A stretch of 64,000 nt of DNA from Haemophilus paracuniculus. Its GTDB lineage: Bacteria; Pseudomonadota; Gammaproteobacteria; Enterobacterales; Pasteurellaceae. Made by a program: the position numbers and the translations under genes. The notes under the pieces were generated by a model that ran no database searches, was not told the origin of the DNA, and saw only the letters and a program-made list of their open reading frames with translations. The stretch is from positions 199,261 through 263,260 of the forward strand of contig NZ_MUYA01000007.1 of the NCBI RefSeq assembly GCF_002015115.1. Direction: 5' to 3'. Below, piece after piece: positions 26,550 to 38,524 of this stretch. Position 1 is the stretch's first letter; every line of letters begins with the position of its first letter.

Positions 26550-26643
26550 CCCCGTCATTTTGCGTTGAGCGGTTTCGTCAAATTCAAGCTAAGGACGCCA
26601 GCGTGGCGTCCCTACGTAGGGACACGATGCTCGTGTCCCAAAT
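26550..26643. repeat. Double-hairpin intergenic repeat, copy B
   Basis: Same leader and first hairpin as the copy at 24575-24668; the second hairpin here is GGGACACGA/TCGTGTCCC. It lies between infB and the sugE-type gene, about 2 kb from copy A and in the same orientation. Confidence 0.85.
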
Positions 26644-26704
26644 ATGTTCCAAAATAAGCGGTAAGATTCGTAAAAATTTTCCACAATCCCACCGCTTGCA
26701 CAGG

Positions 26705-29287
26705 TTAGATCGTGCGTTTAACTTCTACGATTTCAAACACTTCGATCTGGTCGCCGACTTTGACATCGTTGTAGTTTTTCACGCCGATACCACATTCCAT
26801 ACCGTTACGCACTTCGGATACGTCATCTTTGAAGCGGCGTAGGGATTCCAATTCGCCCTCGAAGATCACCACGTTATCACGCAAGACACGGATTGGGTTG
26901 TTGCGTTTCACGATACCCTCGGTAACCATACAACCTGCAATCGCCCCAAATTTCGGGTGGCGGAACACATCACGCACTTCGGCAAGTCCGATGATTTCTT
27001 GTTTAAATTCAGGTTGTAACATACCGCTCATTGCCGCTTTGATTTCGTTGAGCAACTCGTAAATGATTGAGTAGTAACGTAAATCAATGCTTTCGGTTTC
27101 AATCACACGGCGGGCGGACGCATCGGCACGCACGTTAAAGCCAACCATAATCGCATTTGAGGCGGCGGCGAGGGTCGCATCGGTTTCGGTGATTCCACCT
27201 ACGCCCGAACCCACGATTTTCACTTTCACTTCGTCCGTTGAAAGTTCCATTAACGCTTGGCAAATTGCTTCCACCGAGCCTTGAACGTCCGCTTTCACGA
27301 TTACGTTCAATTCCGCCACATCGCCTTCCGCCATATTGCTAAACATATTTTCCAGTTTCGCTTTTTGCTGACGTGCCAATTTCACTTCACGGAATTTACC
27401 TTGACGATAGAGTGCCACTTCACGGGCTTTCTTCTCATCACGCACCACGGTCGCTTCATCACCGGCGGCTGGCACGCCTGAAAGACCAAGCACTTCAACA
27501 GGGATTGACGGGCCTGCGGCATCAATATCTTTACCGTTTTCATCACGCATTGCACGCACACGACCGTATTCAAAACCGCAAAGGACGATGTCGCCACGGT
27601 TGAGCGTCCCTGATTGGACAAGGATTGTCGCCACTGGACCCCGACCTTTATCGAGGTAAGATTCGATCACCACACCGCTTGCCATTCCGTCTTTCACTGC
27701 CGAAAGTTCTAACACTTCCGATTGTAGCAAGATCGCATCAAGCAATTCGTCCACGCCTGTCCCTTTTTTCGCTGACACATACACAAATTGGGTGTCGCCA
27801 CCAAATTTTTCCGCGATCACATCGTGTTGTAATAATTCGGTTTCGACACGATCTGGGTTGGCTTCTGGTTTGTCGATTTTGTTCACCGCCACCACCATTG
27901 GCACACCTGCCGCTTTGGCGTGTTGGATCGCTTCAATCGTTTGCGGCATTACGCCATCGTCCGCTGCCACCACAAGCACCACGATATCTGTCGCTTTCGC
28001 ACCCCTTGCACGCATTGAGGTAAAGGCAGCGTGTCCTGGGGTATCGAGGAAGGTAATCATCTTGCCATCATCGGTTTCAACGTGATAGGCACCAATGTGC
28101 TGGGTAATACCGCCAGCCTCGCCTGCCGCCACTTTCGCTTTACGGATATAGTCGAGCAAGGAAGTTTTACCGTGGTCAACGTGTCCCATAATGGTAACCA
28201 CGGGTGCACGGGTAACTTTTTCGGCGTGAACATCACGATCTTCGAGCACCGATTCTTCCAACTCGTTCTCTTTACGCAAGATCACTTTGTGTCCCATTTC
28301 TTCCGCCACTAATTGTGCGGTCTCTTGGTCGATCACTTGGTTGATCGTAACCATTTCGCCCATTTTCATCATTGTTTTGATGATTTCGGTCGCTTTCACT
28401 GCCATTTTGTTGGCAAGTTCCGCCACGGTAATGGTTTCGCCGATCACCACATCACGGGTAACAGGCTGGGCTGGCTTGGTAAAGCCTTGCTGAATTGCAC
28501 TGCCTTTTTTGCCGTGTTTGCCCTTGCCTTTCGCATCTTTTTGATTACGGCGATCCGATTGACGTTCGTTTTTGTTGCTTTCATCATCACGACCGCCTTT
28601 TTTCGCTTTTGCCACCGCAGGTTTACCACGGCCACGATTGCCCTCACTACGGCGTTCGGCATCACGCTCGGCTTCTCTCGCGTAGCTTGATGTGAATTTG
28701 TCGTCTTCAAAATCTTCGCCATTTTCTTGGGCTTCTTCACGTTCAATTTCCGCTAAACGGCGTGCATTTTCTGCCGCACGTTTGGCGTCCATTTCCGCTT
28801 TTTCGCGAGCCAAGGCTTCTTGTTTACGGCGTAATTCCGCTTCTTCTTTTTTCTTCGCCTCTTTTTCTGCATCGACCACTTTTTCCGCTTTCGGTGCAGG
28901 TTTTTCTTCGGCTTTTTTCTCTGCTTTCGGCTTGCTGTTTGGCATTACCGGCATTGCGTGGGCTTTTTTAGCGGTCGGTTCTGCCGTTTGTTTTGCAGCT
29001 TCGGCGGCTTTTGCCTCGGCTTCTGCTTTGGCTTTCGCTTCTTTTTCCGCTTGTTCTTTTGCCGCTTTTTCAGCTGCTAATTTTTCCGCTTCCGCTTTGG
29101 CTTTTGCCTTGGCTTCTTTCTCTGCCTTTTCTGCACGGGCTTTTAGCACTTCGGGATCAATCGGTTTCTTTTTAGTATGTAATTCCACCGCTTGCGTTTT
29201 GCCGCTGGTAGTGGTGGTGCTTACCGTATCGTTATTTTTCTTTCGCCCTAAGGTTAATTTGCCTTTTTTCTCTGTTGTTTCGGTCAT
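26705..29287 (-). CDS. infB: Translation initiation factor IF-2
   Basis: GTPase that places initiator fMet-tRNA on the 30S subunit. The 860-aa product begins with a short IF2_N-type segment and a long Ala/Lys/Glu repeat-rich linker (about 45-225). A second IF2_N-like domain lies near 285-340, then the GTP-binding domain with GHVDHGKTS near 364-372, DTPGH and NKID. The C-terminal domains II-IV bind fMet-tRNA. The low-complexity linker yields long open antisense frames that are not genes. It follows nusA by 14 nt. Confidence 0.97.
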   Translation of the reverse strand: MTETTEKKGKLTLGRKKNNDTVSTTTTSGKTQAVELHTKKKPIDPEVLKARAEKAEKEAKAKAKAEAEKLAAEKAAKEQAEKEAKAKAEAEAKAAEAAKQTAEPTAKKAHAMPVMPNSKPKAEKKAEEKPAPKAEKVVDAEKEAKKKEEAELRRKQEALAREKAEMDAKRAAENARRLAEIEREEAQENGEDFEDDKFTSSYAREAERDAERRSEGNRGRGKPAVAKAKKGGRDDESNKNERQSDRRNQKDAKGKGKHGKKGSAIQQGFTKPAQPVTRDVVIGETITVAELANKMAVKATEIIKTMMKMGEMVTINQVIDQETAQLVAEEMGHKVILRKENELEESVLEDRDVHAEKVTRAPVVTIMGHVDHGKTSLLDYIRKAKVAAGEAGGITQHIGAYHVETDDGKMITFLDTPGHAAFTSMRARGAKATDIVVLVVAADDGVMPQTIEAIQHAKAAGVPMVVAVNKIDKPEANPDRVETELLQHDVIAEKFGGDTQFVYVSAKKGTGVDELLDAILLQSEVLELSAVKDGMASGVVIESYLDKGRGPVATILVQSGTLNRGDIVLCGFEYGRVRAMRDENGKDIDAAGPSIPVEVLGLSGVPAAGDEATVVRDEKKAREVALYRQGKFREVKLARQQKAKLENMFSNMAEGDVAELNVIVKADVQGSVEAICQALMELSTDEVKVKIVGSGVGGITETDATLAAASNAIMVGFNVRADASARRVIETESIDLRYYSIIYELLNEIKAAMSGMLQPEFKQEIIGLAEVRDVFRHPKFGAIAGCMVTEGIVKRNNPIRVLRDNVVIFEGELESLRRFKDDVSEVRNGMECGIGVKNYNDVKVGDQIEVFEIVEVKRTI

Positions 29288-29301
29288 TGTTGTGTCCTCT
29301 C

Positions 29302-30798
29302 TTAGCTAAACCAACAAATTTGACGAGCCGCCATAATCAGTTCGCCCGCTTTTTCTGCCGATAATTCTTCAATATCCGCCAAATCATCCACGCCTTGCTC
29401 TGCAAGATCTTCAAGGGTGGTGATCGATTTTTCCGCCAAACGGAACGCAATGTGGCGATCCATTCCCTCTAAGTTGAGCAATTTCTCGTCAATTTTCGCC
29501 TGTTTCAAGGCTTCTTCTTCGGCGAGGGCTTGGGCGGTAATCGCATTTTTGGCACGGCTTTGTAGCTCTTCCACCAAGTCTTCATCTTCTAAGCCATCAA
29601 TCGCCGTGATCATATTCACTGGGGCGTAAGCAATCGCCTCTAACGAAGTAAAGCCTTCTTCGATCAACACTTCGGCAAACTCTTCGTCAATTTCTAACGC
29701 AGACACGAGTAATTTAATCACTTTGCCGTCTTCTTCTTGATGTTTTGCTGAAAGATCATCGGTAGTCATCACGTTTAACGCCCAGCCCGTTAATTGGGTT
29801 GCCAAACGCACGTTTTGACCGTTGCGACCAATCGCCTGTGCCAAGGCACTCGCTTCCACCGCAATATCCATTGAGTGGTTTGCTTCGTCCACCATAATCG
29901 AACTGGCGTCCGCTGGTGCCATTGAATTGATTACATATTGAGCTGGGTTGTCGTCCCAAAGCACGATATCCACTTTCTCGCCGCCAAGCTCGTTACTTAC
30001 CGCTTGCACACGCGCCCCACGCATACCCACGCACGCACCCACTGGGTCAATGCGTTTATCGTTGCTTTTCACCGCAATTTTTGCTCGCGAACCTGGATCA
30101 CGCGAAGCTCCTTTAATTTCGATCAACTCTTCGCCGATCTCTGGCACTTCAAGGCGGAACAACTGTTCAAGCATAATCGGCTTAGAACGCGTTACGAAAA
30201 GTTGCGGACCTTTTGATTCAGGTTTGATCGCATATAGCACACCACGCACACGGTCGCCTGGGCGGAAATTCTCACGCGGAAGCATATCTTCACGCACGAT
30301 CACCGCTTCGCCTTTGATGTCTTCGGTTTTGCCGGCTAATTCAAGGAAAATACTCTCACGGGTTACTTTCTTCACGGTTGCGGTAATGATTTTGCCCTCG
30401 TAAGCACGGAATTCATCAATGATTTTGTTGCGTTCCGCTTCACGGATTTTAGTTTTGATTACTTGACCGAACGTCTGAATCGCCACACGACCAAATTCGA
30501 TGGATTCCACTTCATCTTCCACAAAATCACCAAGTTGCACATTTGGATCTTCAAATTGTGCCGCTTCAAGGCTGATTTCACGGGTCATATTGGTTACTTC
30601 TTCCACCACTAACCAACGGCGGAAGGTTTGGAAATCGCCCGTTTTACGATCCACCACCACACGCACATCAATATCAAATTCTTTGCTTTTTTTGGTGGCA
30701 ATCGTCAAAGCTGTTTCAAGGGCTTCAAAAATGGCATCTTTTGGTAATTGTTTCTCGTTTGATACCGCTTCGGCGGCTAATAAAATCTCTTTGCTCAT
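29302..30798 (-). CDS. nusA: Transcription termination/antitermination factor NusA
   Basis: NusA binds RNA polymerase and nascent RNA to modulate pausing, termination and antitermination. The 498-aa product has the polymerase-binding N-terminal domain (about 1-130), an S1 domain (about 135-200), two KH domains (about 200-345, with [21 protein letters not shown] split over the GxxG region) and two acidic C-terminal repeats (about 365-498) typical of gammaproteobacterial NusA. It lies 18 nt after rimP. Confidence 0.97.
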   Translation of the reverse strand: MSKEILLAAEAVSNEKQLPKDAIFEALETALTIATKKSKEFDIDVRVVVDRKTGDFQTFRRWLVVEEVTNMTREISLEAAQFEDPNVQLGDFVEDEVESIEFGRVAIQTFGQVIKTKIREAERNKIIDEFRAYEGKIITATVKKVTRESIFLELAGKTEDIKGEAVIVREDMLPRENFRPGDRVRGVLYAIKPESKGPQLFVTRSKPIMLEQLFRLEVPEIGEELIEIKGASRDPGSRAKIAVKSNDKRIDPVGACVGMRGARVQAVSNELGGEKVDIVLWDDNPAQYVINSMAPADASSIMVDEANHSMDIAVEASALAQAIGRNGQNVRLATQLTGWALNVMTTDDLSAKHQEEDGKVIKLLVSALEIDEEFAEVLIEEGFTSLEAIAYAPVNMITAIDGLEDEDLVEELQSRAKNAITAQALAEEEALKQAKIDEKLLNLEGMDRHIAFRLAEKSITTLEDLAEQGVDDLADIEELSAEKAGELIMAARQICWFS

Positions 30799-30816
30799 TG
30801 CGTGATACCTTTACAA

Positions 30817-31278
30817 TTAAAAATTAAATACCGGAATTAAGTTCGCTTTTTGGATATTGCCGAACGCAAAGGCACGTTCTTCGTTATCCACCGTGAGGGT
30901 AATCATATCCCCGTCCACTTTTTCAAGTTTGCCCTGCCATTTACGGCGATCGAACATTGGAATGCGTAAGTGAATCACAATCTCACGCCCCACAAAACGC
31001 TCGTAGTGGGCAAGGGTGAACAGCGGGCGATCTAAACCTGGGGACGACACTTCAAGGTTATATTTATCCGCAATCGGATCTTCCACGTCTAAAATCGCAC
31101 TCACTTGACGACTCACGTCCGAGCAATCATCAATGGTAACACCGCCCTCTTTGTCAATATAAAGACGCACGGTTAAAAAACGCCCTGCACGCTGGCACTC
31201 AATCCCCACAAGCTCACAGCCCATAGATTCAATCGTACCTGATACAAGATCTTCGAGTTTTTGTTCTAAGGTTGCCAA
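30817..31278 (-). CDS. rimP: Ribosome maturation factor RimP
   Basis: RimP assists 30S maturation. I assign a TTG start at 31278 with GGAGGAAG just upstream, giving 153 aa starting [20 protein letters not shown], which matches the family; extending to the next in-frame codon adds an unrelated leader. The conserved [20 protein letters not shown] stretch (about 79-98) is present, as is the RRKWQGKL motif of the C-terminal SH3-like domain. It is the first protein gene of the rimP-nusA-infB operon behind tRNA-fMet. Confidence 0.95.
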   Translation of the reverse strand: MATLEQKLEDLVSGTIESMGCELVGIECQRAGRFLTVRLYIDKEGGVTIDDCSDVSRQVSAILDVEDPIADKYNLEVSSPGLDRPLFTLAHYERFVGREIVIHLRIPMFDRRKWQGKLEKVDGDMITLTVDNEERAFAFGNIQKANLIPVFNF

Positions 31279-31352
31279 AACTTCCTCCAAATCACAGGTA
31301 TAAAAAAAGAGCCTCACCAGCTCTCTTGATACGTTTCACATTGTACCAGCCA

Positions 31353-31382
31353 CAAAAAAGCCCCAAACAAAATTGAGGCTTT
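31353..31382 (-). terminator. Terminator between tRNA-fMet and rimP
   Basis: On the minus strand AAAGCCTC pairs with GGGGCTT (one G-U pair) followed by a T-run. It is the second terminator-like hairpin in this gap. Confidence 0.6.
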
Positions 31383-31430
31383 AAGCGGTTTGTTTTACGA
31401 AAATTTTTGCCAATTTGCAAAATCACCATA

Positions 31431-31464
31431 AAACAAAACTCACCGTCTTGACCAAGACGATGAG
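31431..31464 (-). terminator. Terminator just after tRNA-fMet
   Basis: On the minus strand CTCATCGTCTT pairs with AAGACGGTGAG around a GGTC loop and TTTTGTTTT follows, 9 nt beyond the tRNA. Confidence 0.8.
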
Positions 31465-31473
31465 CCTTAAAAC

Positions 31474-31550
<77 letters not shown>

Positions 31551-31790
31551 TTCGATGTGGTGCATTATAGGGGATAAATTTTTTCGTGCAACCTTTTTTT
31601 TTCAAAAAATTTATTATTTCCGTTTGAGTGTTAAAAGTTTAGGCAATTCAACTATTTTTTGTGCAAAATTAGCGGCACTTTAAGCATTTTCGGAAAAATT
31701 ACACTTTCATTGGGAACAATGTCTAGGTTAAAAAATCACAAAGAAAACTTGTGAACATCACACTTACTATTTTTATAGTATAAAGACAAA

Positions 31791-31818
31791 AAAACCGAAC
31801 AACTTTCGCTGTTCGGTT
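31791..31818 (-). terminator. Terminator after ftsH
   Basis: AACCGAACA pairs with TGTTCGGTT around GCGAAAGT; on the minus strand a seven-T run follows. Confidence 0.85.
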
Positions 31819-31839
31819 TTATTTTTGAGAACTTACCGC

Positions 31840-33750
31840 TTACACATTCGGCTGTGGGTTCACATTTGAGGTAGAACTATTATCTTCTTCATCAAGTGTG
31901 GTTGTACCATTTTGGTCGTTGCTACTGCTGTTATTGTTATCATTCCAGCCAGCAGGTTCGCCCACAGGTTTACGTTCCATTAAGTTTTTGATTTGTGGCA
32001 TATCAATGGTTTCGTACTTCATTAGGGCATCTTTCATTGCGTGTAAGATGTCCATATTGTCGAGCAAGGTTTGTCTGGCTCGTTCGTAGTTACGCTCAAT
32101 GATCGCACGCACTTCTTCGTCAATCAATTTCGCCGTATCTTCGGAAACTACTTTCGGGGCGAATGCTTCTTCCTCTTTATAGAGAATTGGCCCGAGATTT
32201 TTCGAGAAGCCCCATTCCGTTACCATTCGGCGGGCAATGCCCGAGGCGACTTGAATATCACTAGAAGCCCCCGTTGAGATGTTCTCTTTGCCATAAATCA
32301 ACTCTTCCGCCAAACGTCCGCCGTAAATGCTGGCGAGTTTGCCTTCGAGTTGTTTGTGGGTAATGCTAATTTTGTCGCCCTCTGGCAAGAAGAAAGTTAC
32401 GCCTAATGCTCGCCCGCGTGGAATAATGGTTACTTTATGTACGGGATCGTGTTCTGGCATTAGGTAACCCACAATCGCGTGTCCTGCCTCGTGGTAAGCG
32501 GTCGATTCTTTCTGCTCTTCGGTCATTACCATTGAACGGCGTTCTGGCCCCATATTGATTTTGTCTTTCGCTTTTTCAAAATCATTCATCGTGACCACTT
32601 TTTGATTGGCTCGTGCCGAGAATAATGCGGCTTCGTTCACCAAATTCGCCAGTTCCGCCCCTGAATAACCAGGGGTGCCGCGTGCGATAATCATCGGATC
32701 AACATCAGGTGCAAGCGGTACTTTTTTCATATGCACTTTCAAAATTTGCTCACGTCCTTTCACGTCTGGCAAACCGACCATCACTTGACGGTCAAAACGC
32801 CCTGGACGTGTTAATGCATTATCCAACACATCAGAACGGTTAGTCGCTGCAATGATAATCACGCCCTCGCTGCCCTCAAAGCCGTCCATTTCGACCAACA
32901 TTTGGTTGAGGGTTTGTTCACGCTCATCGTGACCGCCGCTAAATCCAGCCCCACCACGTTTGCGACCGACTGCGTCGATCTCGTCAATAAAGATGATACA
33001 AGGGGCATTTTTCTTGGCTTGCTCGAACAAATCACGCACACGCGAAGCCCCCACGCCGACAAACATTTCCACGAAGTCTGAACCTGCCATTGTGAAGAAC
33101 GGCACTTTCGCCTCGCCAGCAATCGCTTTGGCAAGCAGGGTTTTACCCGTCCCAGGTGGGCCGACCATTAAAATCCCTTTCGGAATCCGTCCGCCCAATT
33201 TTTGGAATTTGCTCGGATCTTTGAGGAAATCCACCACTTCGGCAACTTCTTCCTTCGCTTCATCGCAACCTGCCACATCAGCAAAAGTCGTTTTGATCTG
33301 GTCTGGGGCGAGCATTTTCGCTTTGCTCTTGCCGAAACTCATTGGGTTGCGTCCGCCACCGCCCTGCATTTGTCGCATATAGAACAACCAAAAGCCGATT
33401 AACATCAGCATCGGGAACCACGAGATCAAAATCTGCGAAAAAATGCCACGTTTTTCCTGCGGTTCGCCCACCACCGTTACGTTCTTTTTCAACAAATCGT
33501 TGAGCAAATCACGGTCGTACATCGGCATCACCGTTTGGTATTTCGCTCCGTCATTTTTGGTGATGGTCATCACTTCGCTGCCGCTGGCAAAATTCACCTC
33601 TTTCAAGCGATTATCTTTTAAATCGCTAATAAAAGTGGAATATGCCGCACGGTTTTCACCCGCGAAGTTGTTGTTAAATCCTTCAAATGCCGTCATCAGC
33701 ACCACGGCGACCACGACCCAAAGCAGGATATTTTTAATCATATCGTTCAA
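31840..33750 (-). CDS. ftsH: ATP-dependent zinc metalloprotease FtsH
   Basis: Hexameric inner-membrane AAA+ protease that degrades membrane proteins and regulators (in E. coli LpxC and sigma-32). The 636-aa product has two transmembrane helices (about 5-22 and 104-124) around a periplasmic domain. Walker A is GPPGTGKT (197-204), Walker B IDEID (255-259), and the zinc site HEAGH (420-424). The tail after about 600 is Asn/Ser-rich. rlmE lies 102 nt upstream, across an uptake-signal inverted pair, in the usual rlmE-ftsH order. Confidence 0.97.
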   Translation of the reverse strand: MNDMIKNILLWVVVAVVLMTAFEGFNNNFAGENRAAYSTFISDLKDNRLKEVNFASGSEVMTITKNDGAKYQTVMPMYDRDLLNDLLKKNVTVVGEPQEKRGIFSQILISWFPMLMLIGFWLFYMRQMQGGGGRNPMSFGKSKAKMLAPDQIKTTFADVAGCDEAKEEVAEVVDFLKDPSKFQKLGGRIPKGILMVGPPGTGKTLLAKAIAGEAKVPFFTMAGSDFVEMFVGVGASRVRDLFEQAKKNAPCIIFIDEIDAVGRKRGGAGFSGGHDEREQTLNQMLVEMDGFEGSEGVIIIAATNRSDVLDNALTRPGRFDRQVMVGLPDVKGREQILKVHMKKVPLAPDVDPMIIARGTPGYSGAELANLVNEAALFSARANQKVVTMNDFEKAKDKINMGPERRSMVMTEEQKESTAYHEAGHAIVGYLMPEHDPVHKVTIIPRGRALGVTFFLPEGDKISITHKQLEGKLASIYGGRLAEELIYGKENISTGASSDIQVASGIARRMVTEWGFSKNLGPILYKEEEAFAPKVVSEDTAKLIDEEVRAIIERNYERARQTLLDNMDILHAMKDALMKYETIDMPQIKNLMERKPVGEPAGWNDNNNSSSNDQNGTTTLDEEDNSSTSNVNPQPNV

Positions 33751-33795
33751 GATGGATTTCCTCTTAACATTGAAAACCTGTAAAGATTACTACAA

Positions 33796-33849
33796 AAGCG
33801 GTGGGATTTGGCGAAAAATTTGCAAAAATTCTCGCAAATCCGACCGCTT
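33796..33849. repeat. Inverted uptake-signal pair between rlmE and ftsH
   Basis: AAGCGGTGGGATTT faces AAATCCGACCGCTT with one mismatch. It could act as a partial terminator between rlmE and ftsH. Confidence 0.65.
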
Positions 33850-33852
33850 GCA

Positions 33853-34479
33853 TCAGCCTTTGTAGCCTGTTGCCACAATATACACTTCTCGCGAACGATC
33901 ACGGGAAGCCTCTGGCTTACGCACTTTTACCGTGCTAAACATTGAGCGGATTTGTTTGAGATAGTCATCAAAGCCCTCGCCCTGAAACACTTTGACCACA
34001 AAACTGCCTTTTGGTGCTAACACTTGGCGACACATATCCAACGCCAATTCCACCAAATACATCGCTCGGGGAATATCAACGGACGGCATTCCGCTGAAAT
34101 TAGGTGCCATATCCGACATTACCACATCAACCTTGCCCTCGCCAACCCGTTCCAGCAACGCATTCAGCACACTTTCTTCACGGAAATCGCCCTGCAAAAA
34201 ATCGACCCCGACAATCGGGTTCATATCCAAAATATCGCAGGCAATCACTCGCCCTTTCGAGCCAATTTGCGTTACCACATATTGCGACCAGCCCCCAGGG
34301 GCGGCACCGAGATCAACCACCGTCATTCCGTGCTTAAACAAGCGGTCGGTTTGTTGAATTTCATCTAATTTAAAATAGGCACGGGAACGCAATTTCTGCT
34401 TGTGTGCCTTTTGGACGAACTGATCCTTAAAATGTTCCGCCAGCCAACGTGATGAACTGGCACTGCGTTTTCTGCCCAT
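33853..34479 (-). CDS. rlmE: 23S rRNA 2'-O-methyltransferase RlmE (FtsJ)
   Basis: Methylates U2552 of 23S rRNA on the 50S subunit using AdoMet. The 208-aa product has the AdoMet motif DLGAAPGGW (56-64), the SDMAPN motif of the K-D-K-E catalytic set and a basic N-terminus for RNA binding ([16 protein letters not shown]). The order rlmE-ftsH is conserved. Confidence 0.96.
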   Translation of the reverse strand: MGRKRSASSSRWLAEHFKDQFVQKAHKQKLRSRAYFKLDEIQQTDRLFKHGMTVVDLGAAPGGWSQYVVTQIGSKGRVIACDILDMNPIVGVDFLQGDFREESVLNALLERVGEGKVDVVMSDMAPNFSGMPSVDIPRAMYLVELALDMCRQVLAPKGSFVVKVFQGEGFDDYLKQIRSMFSTVKVRKPEASRDRSREVYIVATGYKG

Positions 34480-34629
34480 TGCTTCCTTTTTACGGTTTTA
34501 CAAAAGTGATAAGTCTAGCACAATGTAAGGGCAAATTGGGGCGATTCAAGCCCTTAACTTTATGGAATAGTTAAATTTTTGTGATAGCCAAACACGATAG
34601 CGAAAAAATCGCCAATTATTTTCAAAAAA

Positions 34630-34645
34630 CAGCAACCGTTTGCGT
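34630..34645. promoter_or_regulatory. PurR-type operator upstream of guaB
   Basis: The site ends in CCGTTTGCGT and matches the E. coli PurR consensus palindrome (ACGCAAACGTTTGCGT) at 13 of 16 positions. It sits 7 nt before the guaB -35 box. A PurR site controls guaBA in E. coli. Confidence 0.65.
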
Positions 34646-34652
34646 TTTCAAA

Positions 34653-34681
34653 TTTACAAAAGGCGAGAAGATCTGTATAAT
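34653..34681 (+). promoter_or_regulatory. guaB promoter
   Basis: TTTACA (34653-34658), a 17-nt spacer and TATAAT (34676-34681), followed by a GC-rich discriminator (CCGCCCGC) as expected for a stringently controlled promoter. Confidence 0.75.
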
Positions 34682-34731
34682 CCGCCCGCAATTTTTCCCC
34701 TTTCATTTTTTATTTTTAAGGAACTATTGCA

Positions 34732-36198
34732 ATGGCATTACGAATTAAACAAGAGGCATTAACCTTTGATGATGTTCTTCTTGTTCCAGCCCACTCTACG
34801 GTGCTTCCAAACACCGCCAACCTTTCCACCCAACTTACCAAAGAAATCCGCTTAAATATCCCAATGCTCTCGGCGGCGATGGATACCGTTACCGAAACCA
34901 AATTGGCGATTTCCCTTGCCCAAGAGGGCGGAATCGGCTTTATTCATAAGAATATGTCCGTTGAACGCCAAGCGGATCGCGTCCGTAAAGTGAAAAAATT
35001 TGAGAGCGGTGTAGTTACCGATCCGATCACCGTCAGCCCTGATCTTAGCCTTGCCGAATTGGCGGAATTAACTAAGAAAAACGGCTTCGCAGGCTACCCT
35101 GTGGTCGATGCAAGCGGTAACTTAGTGGGAATTATTACAGGGCGTGATACCCGTTTTGTGAAAGATTTGAGCAAAACCGTTGCCTCAATGATGACCCCGA
35201 AAGAGCGTTTAGTTACCGTCAAAGAAAACGCGTCGCGTGAGCAAATTTTAGATTTAATGCACCAACACCGTGTCGAAAAAGTGCTAGTGGTAAATGATGA
35301 TTTCCAACTTAAAGGAATGATCACCGTTAAAGATTTCCAAAAAGCGGAACAAAAACCGAACGCCTGTAAAGATGAATTAGGGCGTTTGCGTGTCGGAGCG
35401 GCGGTGGGTGCTGGCCCTGGTAACGAAGAACGGATCGAAGCCCTTGTGCAAGCAGGGGTGGACGTGTTGTTAATCGACAGCTCGCACGGTCATTCCGAGG
35501 GCGTGCTACAACGTGTGCGTGAAACCCGAGCCAAATATCCAAACTTACCGATTATCGCAGGCAACGTTGCCACCGCCGAGGGGGCGATTGCCCTTGCGGA
35601 CGCTGGGGCGAGTGCAGTAAAAGTGGGGATCGGGCCAGGCTCAATCTGTACCACCCGAATCGTAACCGGCGTGGGCGTGCCTCAAATTACCGCCATTGCA
35701 GACGCTGCCGAAGCCTTGAAAGAGCGTGGGATTCCTGTGATCGCCGACGGCGGTATCCGCTACTCAGGCGACATCGCCAAAGCGATTGCCGCAGGGGCAA
35801 GCTGCGTAATGGTGGGATCAATGTTCGCAGGCACGGAAGAAGCCCCTGGCGAAATCGAGCTTTACCAAGGACGAGCATTTAAATCTTACCGCGGAATGGG
35901 ATCACTCGGGGCGATGTCAAAAGGCTCATCGGACCGCTATTTCCAATCCGACAATGCTGCCGACAAACTCGTGCCAGAGGGCATTGAGGGACGCATTCCC
36001 TACAAAGGCTACCTCAAAGAGATTATCCACCAACAAATGGGCGGCCTACGCTCTTGTATGGGCTTGACCGGCTGTGCCACTATCGAAGATCTTCGCACCA
36101 AAGCTCAATTCGTACGAATCAGCGGTGCAGGTATCAAAGAAAGCCACGTACACGATGTAACCATTACCAAAGAAGCCCCGAATTATCGGTTGAGCTAA
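34732..36198 (+). CDS. guaB: Inosine-5'-monophosphate dehydrogenase
   Basis: Oxidises IMP to XMP with NAD+, the first step to GMP. The 488-aa product has a TIM barrel interrupted by two CBS domains (about 95-205). The catalytic loop GPGSICTTR holds the active Cys near 305, and the flap contains GRIPYKG. AAGGAAC precedes the start. In many relatives guaA follows directly; here an unknown AT-rich gene lies between. Confidence 0.97.
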   Translation: MALRIKQEALTFDDVLLVPAHSTVLPNTANLSTQLTKEIRLNIPMLSAAMDTVTETKLAISLAQEGGIGFIHKNMSVERQADRVRKVKKFESGVVTDPITVSPDLSLAELAELTKKNGFAGYPVVDASGNLVGIITGRDTRFVKDLSKTVASMMTPKERLVTVKENASREQILDLMHQHRVEKVLVVNDDFQLKGMITVKDFQKAEQKPNACKDELGRLRVGAAVGAGPGNEERIEALVQAGVDVLLIDSSHGHSEGVLQRVRETRAKYPNLPIIAGNVATAEGAIALADAGASAVKVGIGPGSICTTRIVTGVGVPQITAIADAAEALKERGIPVIADGGIRYSGDIAKAIAAGASCVMVGSMFAGTEEAPGEIELYQGRAFKSYRGMGSLGAMSKGSSDRYFQSDNAADKLVPEGIEGRIPYKGYLKEIIHQQMGGLRSCMGLTGCATIEDLRTKAQFVRISGAGIKESHVHDVTITKEAPNYRLS

Positions 36199-36307
36199 CA
36201 ATGCAAGGGGTAAGATTTTTTGAAATTTCATCAAATCTGTCCCCTTGTATTATTCAATTTAGAAATATTATCTCACACAAATACTTTATATTTAACGGAG
36301 CTATTAT

Positions 36308-36709
36308 ATGAAATTTAGAGATGCTAACCATTCTGGAACAGGTGATATTATTATTCAAGAAAATAATAATACAAATATAGGAAAACTTTATATCCAATGT
36401 ACTGATGAAGAACTATTTGAGGAAAGAGAATTTAGACAAAATCAACTTAAAAAGGAATCTCAAAGAAGAAAAAAAGAAAAGGAACCATGTGTAATATTTT
36501 CAATTATTATATTACTGCTAGCTGCTATTTATGGTTATTATAAAGATCCGAATTTTTCTAACTTTGTAAATTGGATATATACATTTCCTGGAGCTATATT
36601 CAGCCTACTTTCTATACGAGCTTATCTAACGCCAAACCAATATGAACAAAAGCATTTAAAAGCTTTAAATGAAATTAGAGATATTCTTAGAGAACGTGGA
36701 GTAGAATAA
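36308..36709 (+). CDS. Unknown two-helix membrane protein inserted between guaB and guaA
   Basis: The product is 133 aa, preceded by GGAG. The N-terminal segment (1-35) is Gly/Asn-rich and beta-like (HSGTGDIIIQENNNTNIGKL). A highly charged helix follows (35-60; Lys/Arg/Glu). Two hydrophobic segments (about 60-77 and 88-105) and a short charged tail complete it. The gene is far more AT-rich than guaB and guaA on either side, a sign of acquisition. No family is recognised. The layout of a soluble sensing head joined to a small membrane module resembles some membrane-acting defence effectors, but that is speculation. Confidence 0.65.
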   Translation: MKFRDANHSGTGDIIIQENNNTNIGKLYIQCTDEELFEEREFRQNQLKKESQRRKKEKEPCVIFSIIILLLAAIYGYYKDPNFSNFVNWIYTFPGAIFSLLSIRAYLTPNQYEQKHLKALNEIRDILRERGVE

Positions 36710-36758
36710 TTTAACTATACTAAAATATCCCCGAATTTTTTCACAATAGAGAGCAACA

Positions 36759-38330
36759 ATGACAAACATTCATAACCACAAAATTTTGATTTTGGACTTC
36801 GGTTCACAATATACGCAACTGATCGCACGCCGAGTGCGTGAGATTGGGGTTTACTGCGAACTTTGGGCGTGGGACGTTACCGAAGCACAGATCCGTGAAT
36901 TTAACCCTACGGGGATCATTCTTTCAGGCGGGCCTGAAAGCACCACCGAAGCAGGTAGCCCTCGTGCCCCTGAATATGTGTTTAACGCTGGCGTGCCAGT
37001 GCTAGGGATTTGCTACGGTATGCAAACAATGGCGATGCAGTTGGGCGGTTTAACCGAAACTTCTGATCACCGTGAGTTTGGCTACGCTGCCGTGGAATTG
37101 CAAGCCAGTGATGCGTTATTTGCAAAATTAAACGATGATCTCACCGCTTGCACCCCGAAATTAGACGTTTGGATGAGCCACGGCGATAAAGTTACTCGCC
37201 TACCTGCTGGCTTCCAAATTACCGGCGTTACCCCAACCTGTCCGATTGCAGCGATGTCGGACGAAAGTCGCCGTTTCTATGGCGTGCAGTTCCACCCCGA
37301 AGTTACCCACACCAAAAGCGGTTTGGAATTATTAACCAATTTTGTGGTGGGAATTTGTGGCTGCGAACGTAAATGGACTGCCGAAAACATTATCGAAGAC
37401 GCAGTAGCTCGCATTAAAGAGCAAGTGGGCGATGACGAGGTAATTTTGGGTTTATCGGGGGGCGTGGACTCTTCGGTAACCGCACTCTTGTTGCACCGTG
37501 CGATCGGCAAAAACTTGCACTGCGTTTTCGTGGATAACGGCTTGCTTCGCCTCAACGAAGCAGAACAAGTAATGGAAATGTTCGGCGATAAATTCGGCTT
37601 GAACATTATCCACGTTAATGCGGAAGATCGTTTCTTAAACGCACTGAACGGCATTGCCGACCCAGAAGCGAAACGCAAAACCATCGGCAAAGTGTTCGTG
37701 GACGTTTTCGATGATGAATCGAAAAAATTGACCAGCGTAAAATGGCTCGCCCAAGGCACGATCTACCCTGATGTGATTGAATCTGCGGCGAGCAAAACGG
37801 GCAAAGCTCACGTGATCAAATCACACCACAATGTTGGCGGTTTACCGGACTATATGAAACTTGGCTTAGTTGAACCGCTGCGTGAATTGTTCAAAGATGA
37901 AGTGCGTAAAATCGGCTTGGCACTTGGCTTGCCAGCGGAAATGATCAACCGCCACCCATTCCCCGGCCCAGGCTTAGGGGTGCGAGTGTTAGGCGAGATC
38001 AAAAAAGAGTACTGCGATCTGTTGCGCAAAGCCGATGCGATCTTTATCGAAGAATTGCACAAATCGGGTTGGTATCAAAAAGTCAGCCAAGCCTTTACCG
38101 TCTTCCTGCCAGTTAAATCGGTCGGCGTAATGGGCGATGGTCGCAAATACGACTGGGTTGTTTCCCTGCGTGCGGTCGAAACTATCGACTTTATGACCGC
38201 CCACTGGGCTCACCTGCCGTATGATTTACTCGGCAAAGTGTCAAACCGCATCATCAACGAAGTAAACGGCATTTCTCGCGTGGTTTACGATGTCAGCGGA
38301 AAACCGCCAGCGACAATCGAGTGGGAATAA
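36759..38330 (+). CDS. guaA: GMP synthase (glutamine-hydrolysing)
   Basis: Converts XMP to GMP using glutamine and ATP. The 523-aa product has a class I glutamine amidotransferase domain with nucleophile Cys85 in GICYGMQ and FHPEVTH. The ATP-pyrophosphatase domain carries the P-loop LSGGVDSSV near 231-239. The C-terminal dimerisation domain ends PPATIEWE. A terminator follows. Confidence 0.97.
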   Translation: MTNIHNHKILILDFGSQYTQLIARRVREIGVYCELWAWDVTEAQIREFNPTGIILSGGPESTTEAGSPRAPEYVFNAGVPVLGICYGMQTMAMQLGGLTETSDHREFGYAAVELQASDALFAKLNDDLTACTPKLDVWMSHGDKVTRLPAGFQITGVTPTCPIAAMSDESRRFYGVQFHPEVTHTKSGLELLTNFVVGICGCERKWTAENIIEDAVARIKEQVGDDEVILGLSGGVDSSVTALLLHRAIGKNLHCVFVDNGLLRLNEAEQVMEMFGDKFGLNIIHVNAEDRFLNALNGIADPEAKRKTIGKVFVDVFDDESKKLTSVKWLAQGTIYPDVIESAASKTGKAHVIKSHHNVGGLPDYMKLGLVEPLRELFKDEVRKIGLALGLPAEMINRHPFPGPGLGVRVLGEIKKEYCDLLRKADAIFIEELHKSGWYQKVSQAFTVFLPVKSVGVMGDGRKYDWVVSLRAVETIDFMTAHWAHLPYDLLGKVSNRIINEVNGISRVVYDVSGKPPATIEWE

Positions 38331-38376
38331 TTTTCCTGCATTTCATTGTTTTTCATAACATTTCAAAAATCACTTT

Positions 38377-38400
38377 AAGCCCTGTAATTTCAGGGCTTTT
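38377..38400 (+). terminator. Terminator after guaA
   Basis: AAGCCCTG pairs with CAGGGCTT around TAATTT, then a short T-run. Confidence 0.85.
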
Positions 38401-38524
38401 ATCTTTGTATAGCTAACCTCTTTACAAAAAGCTTACTTATTTTTGCATTTTGTGCTTTCTTCTTTTGCAAAATCCGCTAAAATGATTTGCGAATTATTCT
38501 CACTAAAAACTAAAAGGAGTTTCT

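Noticed and set aside
28692..29309. Long open frame on the plus strand opposite infB, Ser/Ala/Phe-rich
   Set aside because: It is the shadow of the Ala/Lys/Glu repeat linker of IF-2; low complexity, no ribosome site, no homology pattern.
38440..38524. Fur box before the siderophore-binding-protein gene
   Set aside because: The region is AT-rich with partial matches only; no stretch reaches a convincing Fur palindrome by eye.
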